DNA of 64,000 nucleotides from Pictodentalium vernedei. Taxonomy: Eukaryota > Mollusca > Scaphopoda > Dentaliida > Dentaliidae. Below the pieces are notes generated by a model. That model ran no database searches and was not told the origin of the DNA. It saw only the letters and a list, made by a program, of their open reading frames with translations. The stretch spans positions 258,578,291 through 258,642,290 of the forward strand of contig CM062290.1 of assembly GCA_031216915.1 (NCBI GenBank), written 5' to 3'. A program made the translations under genes and the position numbers. How positions within the stretch are numbered: position 1 is the stretch's first letter; every line of letters starts with the position of its first letter. Shown piece after piece: positions 10,513 to 23,539 of this stretch.

Positions 10513-12286
10513 TAGTGTTGGGAGGTTATGAAATTTTTCCACGGTTTCGGTTTTCTACTCGTTTTTTTAAAAAAATGCCGATAGGATCACCGATCCAATG
10601 TCGAGTTGTGACAGCACAAAAGTGGGTTTAATCATTATCAACTTATCGTCCGGAAACCAACTGTTTACAATTTACTATGTGAAGGGGTCACTGGTGACCT
10701 TGACCTTTGACCTAGTGAATCCGAAATAAATGGGGTTCTTTCTTGCATAAATGCCAACCTACCTATGAAGTTTCATGAACATAGGTGCAACCATTGTCAA
10801 ATTATCATCTGGAAACCAATTGTTTACGATTTACTATGTTGAAGGTCACTGTGACCTTGACCTTTCACCCTAGCAAGTCCAAAATAAATTGGGTTCTTCC
10901 TCTCACTGATGCCAATGTACCTATGAAGTTTCATGAACATGGGTCGAAAGATTATCAAGTTATCATCCGGAAACCAACTGTTTACGATTTACTATGTTGA
11001 AGGTCACTGTGACCTTGACCTTTCACCTAGCGAGTCCAAAATAAATATGGTTTCTTCCTCTCTCTGATTCCAACTTAAACAATGAAGTTTCATGAACATG
11101 GGTCGAACCATTATCAAGTTATCATCCGGAAACCAATTGTTTTGATTTACTATGTTCAGGGTCACTGTGACCTAGACCTTTGACCTAGTGAGTCCAAAAT
11201 AAATAGGGTTCTTCCTCTCACAAAGGCCAATCTACATATGAAGTTTCATGAATGTTGGTTGAACCGTAGTCAAGTTATCATCCGGAAAACCAATCGTTTA
11301 CAATTTAATATGTTCAAGGTTACTGTGACCTTGACCTTTGACCAAGCAAGTCCAAAATTAATAGGGTTCTTCCTCTCACAGATACCAACCTACCTATGAA
11401 GTTTCATGAACATGGGTTGAATCATTATCAAGTTATCATCCGGAAACCAATTGTTTACAAAGCCCGCCCGTCAGCCCGCCCGCCCACACATGAGCCTGCC
11501 CACCCACCCACCTGCACAGCTGCCCCGCCCATCCGCAAACCCACCCACCCACCCACCCACCCACCCGCCCGCCCCGCCCGCCATTCATCAAACTATAAGT
11601 CGAGTTTGACTTCGTCACAACTCTACTAAAAAGAGATGAGTCCAGTTTCAGTTTCGTTTTTTTTTTTAGAGAAAAATATTCACGTATTAAACACTTTAAA
11701 CACTTGGGTTTTTTTTCATAAATATTAGTTTTAATAAAAGTTCAAAGTACAAGTACCTTCCCCTCACTCTTAAATTATGAGATTATATATAGCGCAGCAC
11801 ATGTACAGAGAGCCATTAATCCAGGAGGACAATGAAGATTGTTCACAGAGCCCTGGATATACAGTTGAATAGCAATGGCAGCCCCCCCTTGCCCCCCCCC
11901 CCCCCCCCCCTCCACACACACACACACACCAAGACACAAGAGGAAAATGATGTGTTAGCAATGCACAACTTGGGTAAAAAATGCTGAAGATGTAATGCTG
12001 TGAAATGTCAGGCCAAAGAAAAGAAAACCCTTTGTTTGGGGTACCCCCATCGATCCTAAACAATTAAGCCGATCCTAAATATTTTATAAAGTTAAAGTCG
12101 CACATTTAGGTCATTGTAACCCTAATTTTTATCGGACTTCAACTGTGAATTTGAAACGTATTTTGAGGTTAAAGCTTTCAAAAATACATGTAGAAATAAA
12201 TATATCGGACATTATAAATGCAGAGCAAGTGGTAAGTTCCAGTTCAGCAAAGGAAACAATGACCTAATGAGCGACTTTTTAAAAAA
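10513..12286 (+). mobile_element. inverted-repeat element with 157 bp tandem core, right end lost in gap (copy 1)
   Basis: Starts TAGTGTTGGGAGG at 10,513, as in the complete copy at 23,430-25,616. It contains five to six units of a 157 bp repeat (about 10,620-11,460), a CCCG/CCCA-rich tract (11,461-11,585) and the inner left arm. The right arm seen in copy 2 is absent, because sequence stops at the gap near the start of the fold-back arm. Nuclear-receptor-type palindromes AGGTCACTGTGACCT are at 10,843-10,857 and 11,001-11,015. Confidence 0.8.
11461..11585 (+). repeat. CCCG/CCCA low-complexity tract (copy 1)
   Basis: Runs of CCCGCCCG and CCCACCCA; the minus strand is G-run rich. Length and unit content differ from copy 2 (24,371-24,483). 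Confidence 0.9.
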
Positions 12287-12386
12287 NNNNNNNNNNNNNN
12301 NNNNNNNNNNNNNNNNNNNNNNNNNNNNNNNNNNNNNNNNNNNNNNNNNNNNNNNNNNNNNNNNNNNNNNNNNNNNNNNNNNNNNN
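12287..12386. other. assembly gap (100 N)
   Basis: Exactly 100 N's, the usual placeholder for unknown length. It lies at the edge of the fold-back arm of the inverted-repeat element, where copy 1 of the duplication ends. Confidence 0.99.
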
Positions 12387-13477
12387 TCCCGTCCACCCCC
12401 CTCCCCCCTGTGAAATAATCATTAGTTTCAGTCTCGAGTGAGATACTTTTTGGTATCCATTCAAAAACACTATATTTTCTTTTTACTATATCATTTTTAT
12501 AAGAATCTTTAATTGCGTTGCCCGACAAGAGTAAGAGAGGAAAGAGGATGGGGCTGGTCGAGTTGACTCAATGTCGTAAAGTGGTATCACTTCGATCATT
12601 AGCCGTGCGCCGTGGGCGCTTTCGTGGCGCAGAAGGCTTTTTCGCCCCCACTTCCCACCCAAGAAAAACACGGCTCATCACGAGTTGGCCTACAGCTGTA
12701 AACAAAATGTGAAATTGGGAACTTCGCGAATATTAGTTGTTTTTCTCAAGTCTGGTTTATTTATTTGCTCGATCAAATCGATCGCGCAAACACAACAGTT
12801 TAGTTTCGAAAATGACGAGGACTTTGTACTTAACCAAATGGAACTGACTGTTCTATTCCCAATTTACAATTTCAAACCACAGCAATAGTCGCCGTCTGCC
12901 TCCTCCAAATTCCAATTTTAATTTAAAATAAATTATCTACTACCAGTAACAAACGCAGTAGTCTTGCCAGTTGACGTCACAAGACAGTATTTATTAATCA
13001 GCAGAGAAAACGGACATGCGAAAGCAATTAAACTAATCGTTAACGCTCGTGACCACGGTGGGTCACAGTGTTTTGAAAACTGTCTTCCACTGATCAAACA
13101 CTGCGGTCCACTGGAACTCCACGGAGGAGAACACACCGCGGTGGCGTTTTTGTTTCAATCCACATTGAACGTACTGCAATGTTAGTTATAAGAAACCAAA
13201 ATGAAGTTAAAAATAAAAAAATTACAACTCATTTATGTAAATATCAATGTGCAAAAAACAAACTTATTTATGTTAATATCTATCTATCTATGCAGTGTAG
13301 TATGTTTCTATAGTTTATTGCTCGTTAAAAGTTAGAACACTTGAATGAAATAAAATATATCAAAGCCAATGTTCCTGTTATTGTTGCTCTGTTGTCAATG
13401 AAGATAAGTAATTAATTGAACACGCCCACTCATAAATAGTTCCTCTATAAATAGACATAAATACTGTACACGTAATG
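12387..13477. other. unique spacer with a perfect CRE, possible regulatory DNA
   Basis: Not shared with the duplicated segment nor recognised elsewhere in the window. It has higher CpG content around 12,590-12,650 and a perfect TGACGTCA at 12,972-12,979. A 73-codon ORF (12,964-13,185) spans the CRE and continues; its product is not recognisable and it has no homology I can name. It could be a promoter or first-exon region, but that is inference only. Confidence 0.4.
12972..12979. promoter_or_regulatory. consensus CRE palindrome TGACGTCA
   Basis: Exact 8 bp CREB/ATF consensus seen in sequence. Known as a promoter-proximal element in animals; function here untested. It lies in the only non-repetitive, CpG-richer stretch of the left third. 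Confidence 0.45.
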
Positions 13478-14866
13478 TCCGCAAGCCCTACTGAACAACT
13501 GCAAAAAGTTTCAGAATTTCAAATCAAAACTAGAACTATCACTGAAGCTGATTAACTGGTTGAGCACTACAATTCTTACACTGTGCAGTTGAAACATGTA
13601 TATTTTTTTCAGAAGTTTTACAAATAATGTATGATTCATATATATTGACTTTTTTACCCTTTCTTTTGATGAAACCCATCAGCATGTATACATATTTTTT
13701 AAGGTAATTAAATTTTCTTCAAGGCTTCATTTTTTATTTTACCGTATATTGTATTAATTACAGGTAACACAGGTAAAAATGTAACTAATTAACAAGTAAA
13801 ATGGTAAAAATTGAAAACTTAAGGGAAAATAAAGATTTTTGACTTTGTTGTTGTTTACTTTCCACTCCCAAAACATACCCTTTTATCAAAGGTCACCCTA
13901 TAGGTTGATTGTGGTGCATAGAAGGTGTATAACAGGTATATTATCATTGACGAGCAAACAGGTAAGAACCATCATAAAAGTCAATTTTTAAAGAAAATTT
14001 GTTTTGTAGTTTTTCACAAGCCTCTTACAAGACGTATCCATTGAGATATGATACTATGACAGCTAACAACGTTTGCTGTGCATTGTTTCACAACAGGTAT
14101 TACCTGTACTAAATGAGCAAACAGGTAAATGGAAAAAATAATCGCAAACTAGAGAATTGTAATTTGTTGGACAAATTACGGGCTTTCCCAACTTTTTAAT
14201 GAGAAAAGGCAAACTGTATTGTACACAAAACTATCGATCAGTTTTGAAAACAGAAAATTTAGTGGAAATCAAAGTTTTTGTGATGCTACTAGTTTTTATG
14301 CAGCCAAAACAGATATTTGAGATACAGCAGGACACCAAAACATTTAACACAAAATTTGCTCTTCAATAATTACAGAATATTTTCATAGATAGCAAAACAA
14401 GCGATGTCCTTTCTGCTTTGGAAAAAATTAGTACATATGAATTATGGGCGTACGGGCCGGGGGTTTCATGAAGGACTGTGCCCCAACCCACCCCTGAGTC
14501 AGGAAGGAGCCGATTTTTCAGCCAATATGCCAGAAAGTTTCGGACAATTTAGTTGCCAGAAATGACCACAAAACATTTTGGTTTTCCACACAAAATGTTG
14601 TTTTCCTATCTCATCACTTAGAAATAGCAAATAAACTGACCATTAATACTGTACAAGTTGATTCAGTGGAACAGTATCCACCTTAATATTATTCATTTAT
14701 AATCACACAAGTACATATAGCTAGTATACACAATGATGGGTACAGTTCAAGTCAAAATGAGTTGATTAAAGGGATGTTGAACAGCTTCTTAATATTTCTT
14801 GCATTACATTACTACTTTGCTATTTATTGACAGAAGGATTTCACGGAGGGTTTCCCTGACAGTATT

Positions 14867-15226
14867 TATTTATTGGTGTTTGCGGTCACATACTTATCCA
14901 CAATGGCTAATCGTGACCGTGGCAGTTTTACGGGTGGGGGAAGTCGGAGGACCCAGAGAGAACCACCGAGCATCGACGAGCAACTGTCAGAACAACATTC
15001 TAATTATGTTCAAGCTCTGCTGAAGCAGGGTACCAGCGGTTGAAGACATGTGCACCATTGACATGCAGTACGCCTTAGTACATGGCATCATCGTGTCCCC
15101 ATGTTGGCAACCAGGATAAAGTGCCTTGCCCAAGGACATTACGTGGGTCGTCCTAGATAGGGATCAAACTCGGGACCTCTATCATAGAAGTCAAACAGTC
15201 TACCACAGAGAAAATGTGCTTTCTTT
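14867..15226 (-). mobile_element. tRNA-headed SINE with target-site duplication (copy 2)
   Basis: Same insertion as 1942-2301. Flanks are CCTGACAGTATT (14,855-14,866) and CCTGGCGGTATT (15,227-15,238). Confidence 0.88.
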
Positions 15227-15729
15227 CCTGGCGGTATTCATATTTGTACAGCCAAACTGGTGTTGGATAACACGGAACACCAAAACATATAACACAAAAT
15301 TTGTTCCCCATTGATTTTTGAAAGCAGTTATGGAAAGCTCAAAGAGCTCTTTCCTTTTTGAGTGAGTATTCACTCAAAGTCATTTTTTTGCAGACAGTGC
15401 TATTTTTAAGTGGCCAAAGCACATGTTTCATTAAGTCCCAGAACATAACTAAAGCCGGATTTATTGATTAAACATCTCTGCATATAGCAAAGCAAAGTGT
15501 CTCAAATTAACCTATTCCAAAATGATAGTAGAGAGTAACCAAAGTTGGATAATTTAGGTATTTCCAAATGGTACACTTATTCTCACTCTCATTGTGCTTG
15601 AGGGTTAAATCTGAGATTGAAAAGGTAATACCAATCTTACTCAGGGAAGGTGAGTACAGAAAAGTACGAAATTAATCAGAAAATGAATTTTGTCTGACAG
15701 TACTAAAATTTGTACGAGCAAAACTGGTA

Positions 15730-16004
15730 CTTGATTTATTTATTTATTTATTAGGTTTTAATGACACATTAACAGCCAAGGTCATATTATGTCGGTGACA
15801 GTTGTATGGGGGGGGGGGGGGGAGGAAGCCGGAGTACCCAGAGAGAACCACCGAGCAATGACGAGCAGCTGCCAGCTCCCCAACATAGTGCCTCCGCACT
15901 GTAGCACAGGCAGGGTTAGATTGGCTGAAGAAATGCGCACCATCGACATGCAGTATGCCTTAGTACACGGCGTCATGGTGCCCCCATGCGGACAGTCAGG
16001 GTGA
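15730..16004 (-). mobile_element. head-less SINE of the 5S-type subfamily (copy 2)
   Basis: Same insertion as 2810-3070. The TTTA tail is 8 bases longer and the G run near 15,809 differs in length. Confidence 0.8.
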
Positions 16005-16278
16005 AATAATCGGGAGATAATTGGAATATATCCGACAGATACAATGTCAGATATATTCCAATTATGTCCCGATCATGCAAGGCAGCAACTTGAAATTCTC
16101 AGAATGTTTCCTACTGTCCCTGCCTGACAGTTTAGTATCTTTGTCAAGTGCAGAGACCGCATGGAAATACCGTGGATCAGGTGGAAACCGAGGGCACGAT
16201 TCGTCCCTACTTTATTCTCAACTCAACGACTTTTCCATTCATTATTTACCTGTCATCGGCTGAGTTAGGTATTATATT
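16005..16278. repeat. dispersed sequence related to 43,060-44,440 (copy 2)
   Basis: Counterpart of 3071-3344, nearly identical. Confidence 0.5.
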
Positions 16279-18779
16279 TGTCTATTTGATGAACTTTTCA
16301 ACCTTAACTATTTGCGGCTTCATGTAGCACCACTGAAAGGCCACTGCACGGTTACCAATATATTCAGGGATTGATTTTACGAAAATAACAATTATTCCGA
16401 CTATACCCACATGGGAACTCCTAAATATGCCAAGGGTTAAACTTTTGATAATGACGTATAAAACAGAAGTTGTCATGCTATGCTTTCTGCATGCAGGCAT
16501 AGAAAACATTCAGCGCTCAATGAATTTGGAATGGAGTAAACTGTCACTTAAACCTACGAAATTCTGAAAAAATGAGTTTTTTTCGACGGCATCTACCATT
16601 ATGCATCTGAGACAGGGATTGCGTTAAACTTTACAGCAACCTTATAACAGAAAATATTCTTGGAATTGAACTGTGAGTCCGAATTTCGAAAGCATTTTCG
16701 GATATTCTATTCCAAACTACCACTGCACGCTTATCAATATTCAGTGATTTTATGAAAATTAAGATTATTCCGACCATACCCATATGGGCAGTCTCGAATC
16801 TGCCAACGGTTAAACTTTTAATAATGACATATAAAACAAAAGTTGTCATACTATGCATACAGCCATAGAAAACGTTCAGCGCTCAATCAATTAGGAATGG
16901 AGTAAATCGTCACTTAAACTTACCAAATTCTGAAAACGAGAGTTTTTTTGGACTGCACCTATCTTTATGCAAACAGAACGAGCATAGGGTTAAACTTTAC
17001 AACCAAACTTACAACAGCAAATATGCTCAGTAGGCAATTGTAAATACGAACATGTAAATCATTTTTCGATATTCCTTTCGAAAATGGAAGAAAAGTGAGC
17101 TCCACATTAGCCAATTTTATGAAGAATTTTAGAGCACTCAAATTCAAGGCCCGAAATCTGGGTGAAGGTTAAAACTTTGAATAAAATATATAACAGCAAA
17201 ATTGTTCTTGAATGAAGGCCCAATCCTCTCATGGAAACGGTTTTGAGACAATATGGCTCCAGTGCTGAGAAAGTGCTTGTAAACGTTGGTGAAAATAACA
17301 ATTATTCTGACAGTACCCTTATGGGAAGTCTCAAATCTGCGAAGGGTTAAACTTTTAATAATAACATATAGAACAAAATTTGTCATACTTTGACTGCTGC
17401 AAGCAGCTATAGAAAACTTTCAGAGCTCAAGCAATTAAAAATGGAGTAAATTGCCACCTAAATTTACCAAATTCTGAAAAAAATGGAATTTATTTGGACG
17501 GTACCTACTTTTATGCAACCAGAATGGGATAGGGTTAAACTTTACAACCAAACTAACAACAGTAAATATGCTAGATAGTCAATTGTGAATACGTACATGA
17601 AAAGTGTTTGAAATTAACCCTTTTCCAAAATGATAGAAAAGGCAACCAAAAATGGCTAATTTTGTCATTTTCAAACGTTACTCTTATTCTCGGCCTCATT
17701 GTGCTAGAGGGTTAAATCTGAGATTAAAAAGTAAACAGTAACTTTCTTCCACAGTCATTGTTGCATCTAGCCATTCCAAAATAATTATTACAACTACCTT
17801 GTAATTAGAAAAAATTGCTCTTGAAGTTGGCGAAAATAACAAATATTCCGACAGTACCCTTATGGGAAGTCTCAAATCTGCTGAGGGTTAAACTTTTAAT
17901 AATAACATATAGAACAAAATTTGTCATACTTTGACTGCTGCAAGCAGCTATAGAAAACATTTGGAGCTCAAGCAATTAAAAATGGAGTAAATCGTCACCT
18001 AAACTTACCAAATTCTGAAAAAATTGGAGTTTTTTTGGACAGTACCTACTTTTATGCAACCAGAATGGGATAGGGTTAAACTTTACAATTAAACTTACAA
18101 CAGCAAATATGCTCGGTAGTCAATTGTGAATACGTACACGAAAAGTGTTTAAAATTAACCCCTTTCCAAAATGATGGAAAAAGCAACCAAAGTTGGCTAA
18201 TTTTGGCATTTTCAAACGGTACTCTTATTCTCACCCTCATTGTGCTTGGGGATTAAATCTGAGATTAAAAAGTAAACAGTAACTTTCTTTCGCAATCATT
18301 GTTGCATCTATCCAAACCAAAATAATTGTTACAACAACCTTGTTATTAGAGAAATTTGCCCTTGAAGTTGGTCAATTTTGATGAAAAATTCTATATTCAT
18401 GTCATTTTTGGCCAGTGGGGGTTAAAGTTGAAAGATCTGAGTGGTGATTGTGGTGTATCATATTATGCTCTAAATGTGTGGAAAATTTGAGCTAAATAAC
18501 TGTAAACAATTTTGAGACATTCGAAAAATGGTGAAATTTTGAAGGTTTTGGCAGAATATTTTGAAAATACGCGTTTTCACAGATATGACGATACCGCATT
18601 TCACGAGATTTTATGACATTACATAAGTGTGCCAAATTTGGTCAAAATCGTACAACTTGTTTTCGAGCAGTTCAACAGACAAAATTCAGGGAGGAAAAAA
18701 AAAAAAATAGACAAGAAAAATTTTGAAAAAGAAGAATAACAATAGTCTTTCCCAAACTGGGTTTGGGAAAGCCTAATTA
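16279..18779 (+). mobile_element. non-autonomous element with 370-540 bp repeats and end hairpin (copy 2)
   Basis: Counterpart of 3345-5845. The terminal hairpin CTTTCCCAAAC / GTTTGGGAAAG is at 18,747-18,771. Confidence 0.7.
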
Positions 18780-19153
18780 TTGTAACCATTATGGAAAAGT
18801 TCTACCAGGATGGATATATGTTAACACAAACAGTTGAAACTTCATTACCAAAGGCAGAGGCCACATTTTATTGTTTGAAGATGGTCGCATTACAGATGTG
18901 TTACAGGTGTTCCAGTTAACCAATTAGCAACCAGGTAAAAAATGAAGAAAAAAAAAATTTATAATTTTTTTATTGGAGTCCCACAAGATACCGCCCTAGC
19001 ACATATCCTGTAAAAATAACACTAGCATAATAACTTGTCATATTATGACAGGTAAATTACAGGTAAAATATGTGAATGAATGAAATAAGTTGTAGGATAA
19101 CAGGTTGTGACCCTGTCTGCACACTACATGTACTAACCTGCAGATACACACAC

Positions 19154-19281
19154 ACAGTTCCTCCTCAAATATGTTGGATAACCACAAAAAAATTGGGTTA
19201 TCAACTTATCTCTTATTTTTGCCACAAGTTCCAACACAATTTTATTGTGGTTATCCTACAACTTATATGAGGAGGTACTGT
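19154..19281. mobile_element. palindromic MITE (copy 2)
   Basis: Counterpart of 6220-6347, same inverted arms and CTGTA right end. Confidence 0.65.
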
Positions 19282-20408
19282 ACAAGAACGGCACACGGTA
19301 TGTGACCCAAAACGTCTAGAGTAGAGGCCGGAACGTCCCACTCCCAGGGGTGAAACGTCCAAGTGCCTTGAGAACAAGTGTAAGTATTCACAGGGCCTTT
19401 GTTTGGTTATTCACTCTTTCAAAATACACAAGACCCAGGAAAGTATGATGGGTGGGGGTGGGGACGAGCATCTCGACATATTTTTAAATGATATATCTGA
19501 ACGGCACTGTAAAAGAACTGTTGAAAATTTACCTTGGGTTCTGATGCCGGTACACGTGTTTGACACAATTTGTATTGTATTTGTAAACAAGACAGCTGGC
19601 TCGCTTCAATTAAATAAAAATATATCTTACATAACATTCCTGGCATTGGGGGAGGGGGCCTTTCTTTTATTGTGTTCTCCGTTGGACATGTCAATTCTAT
19701 ATTTTTAATGCATGAATAAATATGCGTGAATGAACGCCAAACAGGCACAACAGACTTGAACAGTGCAATGACGCCATTGCAGATTTCCTGCATAAATTAA
19801 CTCAGATTTCGACCTTCACTTCCGTCTGGATAATTCTCGAATTCTGTATTGTTTTTAATGAAATAATCCACCCCCTATGATATTTATTTGGATAACAATA
19901 AAATTTACTAAAATTATTCATTTTAACAACTTTTACGGACAAAACTTGTCGTGTTATTTACTGCTAAAAATAGTCCAAAATATCCAGGACAGACATTCGC
20001 ACATGCGTTTCAACTTTCATTCTCGGAGTTTACAATTAAAAAAATGACAACTAAATCATCAAAACGGGATATTCACACAAGAATGCATTGTTTTATTTAA
20101 CTACGGATGTATTAAAACTGACAAGGGGGTATATTTATTTCTATCTCTTACAGAACACCCCATTCGAAAATTTTTGACAACAACAAACAAACTTGGGTCA
20201 AGTTGGGGATTTCCATTTCGTTTTTATGAAAAATTACGTGAAAATTAATCATTTAATTTAGCTCAATACAGACCATTGGTCATTTCCACATGCGCAATTT
20301 GGTGAACTTACCAGTGGTCAATCTTATATACACTAACCGTTTCAAACCGGGGGCTATTAATTGTGTTTTATATGTAAATACAAGGGTTAATAAAATCACA
20401 TTACCAAA

Positions 20409-20470
20409 AGCCACGATCGTGGCTCCCCGCACTTTACAGGAGAGCCACGATCATTGCTTCCCGCACCCAA
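20409..20470 (+). repeat. 34 bp VNTR, two units (copy 2)
   Basis: Units at 20,409 and 20,443. The first unit contains the exact palindrome GCCACGATCGTGGC, which is one base off in copy 1. Confidence 0.9.
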
Positions 20471-20478
20471 CCAGTTAA

Positions 20479-20982
20479 TACCCCCACTTCCAGCTTGCTC
20501 GTCATAATGTTTGAGGAGTTTCATCAAAATTGGTCCAGTAATGTGAAAGGTGTTGCACCCACAAGAATCTCATTTGAAAATCCATAATAAATCTAAGTTC
20601 ACAGGGGGTAATCTGGTTAAAATTATAGCAGATGAAAAATTTTAGGATATGCACATGTTCACTTGCTAGTCATAATGTTTGAGAAGTTTCATCATAATCA
20701 GTTCAATAATGTAGGAGGAGTTGCACACACAAGAATCTCATTTGAAAATCCATAATAAATCTAAGTTCAGGGGAGATACCTGGTTAAAATTGTTACAGAT
20801 GAAAAGTTTTAGAATAAGAGCAAGTTCACTAGCTAGTCATAACGTTTCAAAAAGTTTCATCAAAATAATATAGGAGTTGCATACACAAGTTTGGATGGAT
20901 GTCCAGACGGATGGATGGATGTCCAAGTGGATGGATGGAAAGGCATCGACAATATAGCCCCCACTTCTCTGAAGTGGGGGTA
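20479..20982. mobile_element. foldback element with 166 bp internal repeats (copy 2)
   Basis: Counterpart of 7579-8082; TACCCCCACTTC and GAAGTGGGGGTA termini preserved. Confidence 0.75.
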
Positions 20983-22039
20983 TAAAAGAGCAAAACAGAT
21001 GTAAAGATGAGGATAATATTACCTCAGTTTTTCAAATTTGGATAATTAACCATATAGGGCACAGCAAAGCTTCGATATTCAATCTGATTTGAAAACGTTA
21101 ATGCAATTCAAGATTCAATTTGAAAAAATGCTCTGGTTCTATTCACTATTCAATTCAACCTAAAATGTGAGATTCACAGGGCCCTATAATGGACCACTTT
21201 ACTATAAGAGTTTATCTTTTTTTTTGACTCTGCGTTTCTGCGGCACAGTTCTTTTGGATTGGGAAACATCCTTATTGATTAACTTTGTAATACATACGTT
21301 TGTTTGAAAAAATCTGGGCACTAGCTTACCGAAATCTTTTAGACAAATATAATTTATTGTATCAGCTATAATAATATGCAAAAGTTAAATTGAATAGCTG
21401 ATATGATTTTATATAACAGCAATGTCTCATGAAATTACACCGGTTATTACAGTATTGGCCTGTTTCGTTTTTAATGGAGAAATCCTCTACTAATTTTAGA
21501 GTACTAGTATAATGATCATCACATTTATATATATATTTGAGCATGGTTGCTTCATTAAAAATTCAATAAGATTAAATAAATTAAATAAATATTGGACCTT
21601 TTCACACTTAAAAATGAGAAGATTTTCTTGTAATTTGTATGTCGTTTTAGAATTTTTCTATGTTATTGTTTATTGTTCATTCAAATGTGCGAACTTAAGA
21701 CAATTAACAACACCACTCATGGATGGGCTTACTTTAGAAATGGGTGTTATATAATCATTACAGAGTGTTTCATTTGCTTTGGGATAAAAATGTAATAAAT
21801 TGTTTCACAAAACAAAAACGTCACTTATAGCATACTGCTGTCATATAACATGGATTATTTTAATTTAATTTACAATTATTGCCTTCTTCAAATTTCTTTC
21901 AAATAATGAACTTTTAAATTTTGTCACAGTGTAAGAAATATTGAAAAAAATATTTAAACTTTCCTATAGTAATATATTTATAGGCTACTCTTTTAGGTTT
22001 GATTGATGTCTATATAAAACATATGTCTTTGGAAGTACA
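20983..22039. other. AT-rich stretch without gene (copy 2)
   Basis: Counterpart of 8083-9140. No gene seen. Confidence 0.5.
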
Positions 22040-22362
22040 GTGGCTCAGTAGGTAGAGATGCAGGCTGCAAGCTGAGAGGTCCTCGGTTTGAATCCCATCT
22101 GCAGCAACCATGTTGTGTCCTCGGGCAAGACACTTAATCCCGATGCCCACATGGAGGCATGGTGGCATTGTATACTAATGCATACTGCATGTCGATGATG
22201 CTCTTCTCTTCAACCAATGCTAATCCTGCGTGGAGTTAGTACGTTGGGGAGCCTGACAGTTGCTCGTCGCTGCTTGGTGGTTCTCTCTGGGTACTCCAGC
22301 TTCCTCCTCCTGTGAAACTGTCCGACATGAGGTGACCCTGCCTGTTGAAAGGGTTACCCCAA

Positions 22363-22425
<63 letters not shown>
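22040..22425 (+). mobile_element. tRNA-headed SINE (copy 2)
   Basis: Counterpart of 9141-9500. A-box-like GTGGCTCAGTAGGTAGAG at 22,040-22,057 and B-box-like GGTTTGAATCCC near 22,085. The (AATA)n tail of about 60 bases is much longer than in copy 1. Confidence 0.92.
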
Positions 22426-23539
22426 ACATCTCTTTGATGCAACAATATGTCTGAATTAATTGTTGACTTCAAAACAGTCTCGAACAATAACACTTAAGCA
22501 TGCGAGTACAACAACAAAAGTTATTGGAAGAACAAAGCGTCAACTAATCAAATGCTATTTGCTTAATATATTTTTCTGCGATATTGATGTTACCTTTAAT
22601 GGATGATTTATAAGGAAGAATTCCCATGCAAACCAAACATCGGACGCGGCAAGCCGAATAGGTTGCCAAGCCTCTATTTTTGAACTGAAAAATTACCAAG
22701 GGTAGAGAGGGACTAGCTCCCCACAATCTCCCATGTGGGACTATGGCCTGCAAACATTGCCAGATGCCATGACTTTTCCTCAGAGAAGGGGATATAAAGA
22801 TTGGACATTTCGCAATGGACATTTTGGCCTTCTAGTGCTACTGGGTTAATCAGTTAGTTCCTTTAGGTAAAAAAGGTTAAATTTAGTTGTTTGGGAGCGG
22901 ATAAGCTATTTTAAGCAAAAATTTGAAATAGAACAAAATATGAATTACGATTTTCTTGTATTGTGCTGGCTGGTTGGTTCGTTGCTTTAGGTAAATAGTT
23001 AATTTTAATCATTTAAGAAGTCAGAAATGGTACAGTTTGAGGCCATTTGAGTGGTATTTTAAATAGTATATGGGGTCAGGGTCGAGTCAAGTCTAGATGG
23101 GTTTGGGTGACCTGTTATCCCTGAGCCCACACCCCCTTACTCTGCATGGCTCCGTCAATGTTGTTATGTGGGTTGTTTATTGCGGAAATGTTCTTTATAA
23201 CTCTCTACCTAAAGTGGTTGTAGGACAAAACCACTATGGACAAAAAACCTTAAAATGGACATCTTGGGACAGAATTCCCTGTGAACATCCCACCCTCACC
23301 CACCCCAAGAACAAAAACCATCCTGATAAAAACTTCCATACATGAAATTTAACTGATGAAAATAGTTAAATAATGATAATCAAAAGACCCTTCTGTTCAG
23401 GCCGAGGATCAGGATCGAGGTTTGTTCAGTAGTGTTGGGAGGTTATGAAATTTTTCCACGGTTTCGGTTTCTACTCGTTTTTTTTAAAAAATGCCGATAG
23501 GATCACCGATCCAATGTCGAGTTGTGACAGCACAAAAGT

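Larger units (their letters stand above)
552..12286 (+). repeat. large direct duplication, copy 1
   Basis: Near-identical to 13,478-25,184 over its full length. Homology starts at TCCGCAAGCC (552 and 13,478) and runs to GCGACTTTTTAAAAAA, where copy 1 enters the N gap. Offsets drift from 12,926 to 12,898 because of small indels. To about 9,100 the differences are mainly scattered substitutions and microsatellite changes. From about 9,150 to the gap, copy 1 has a run of single-base insertions in homopolymers. It may be a true tandem duplication or two alleles or contigs placed in series. Confidence 0.95.
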
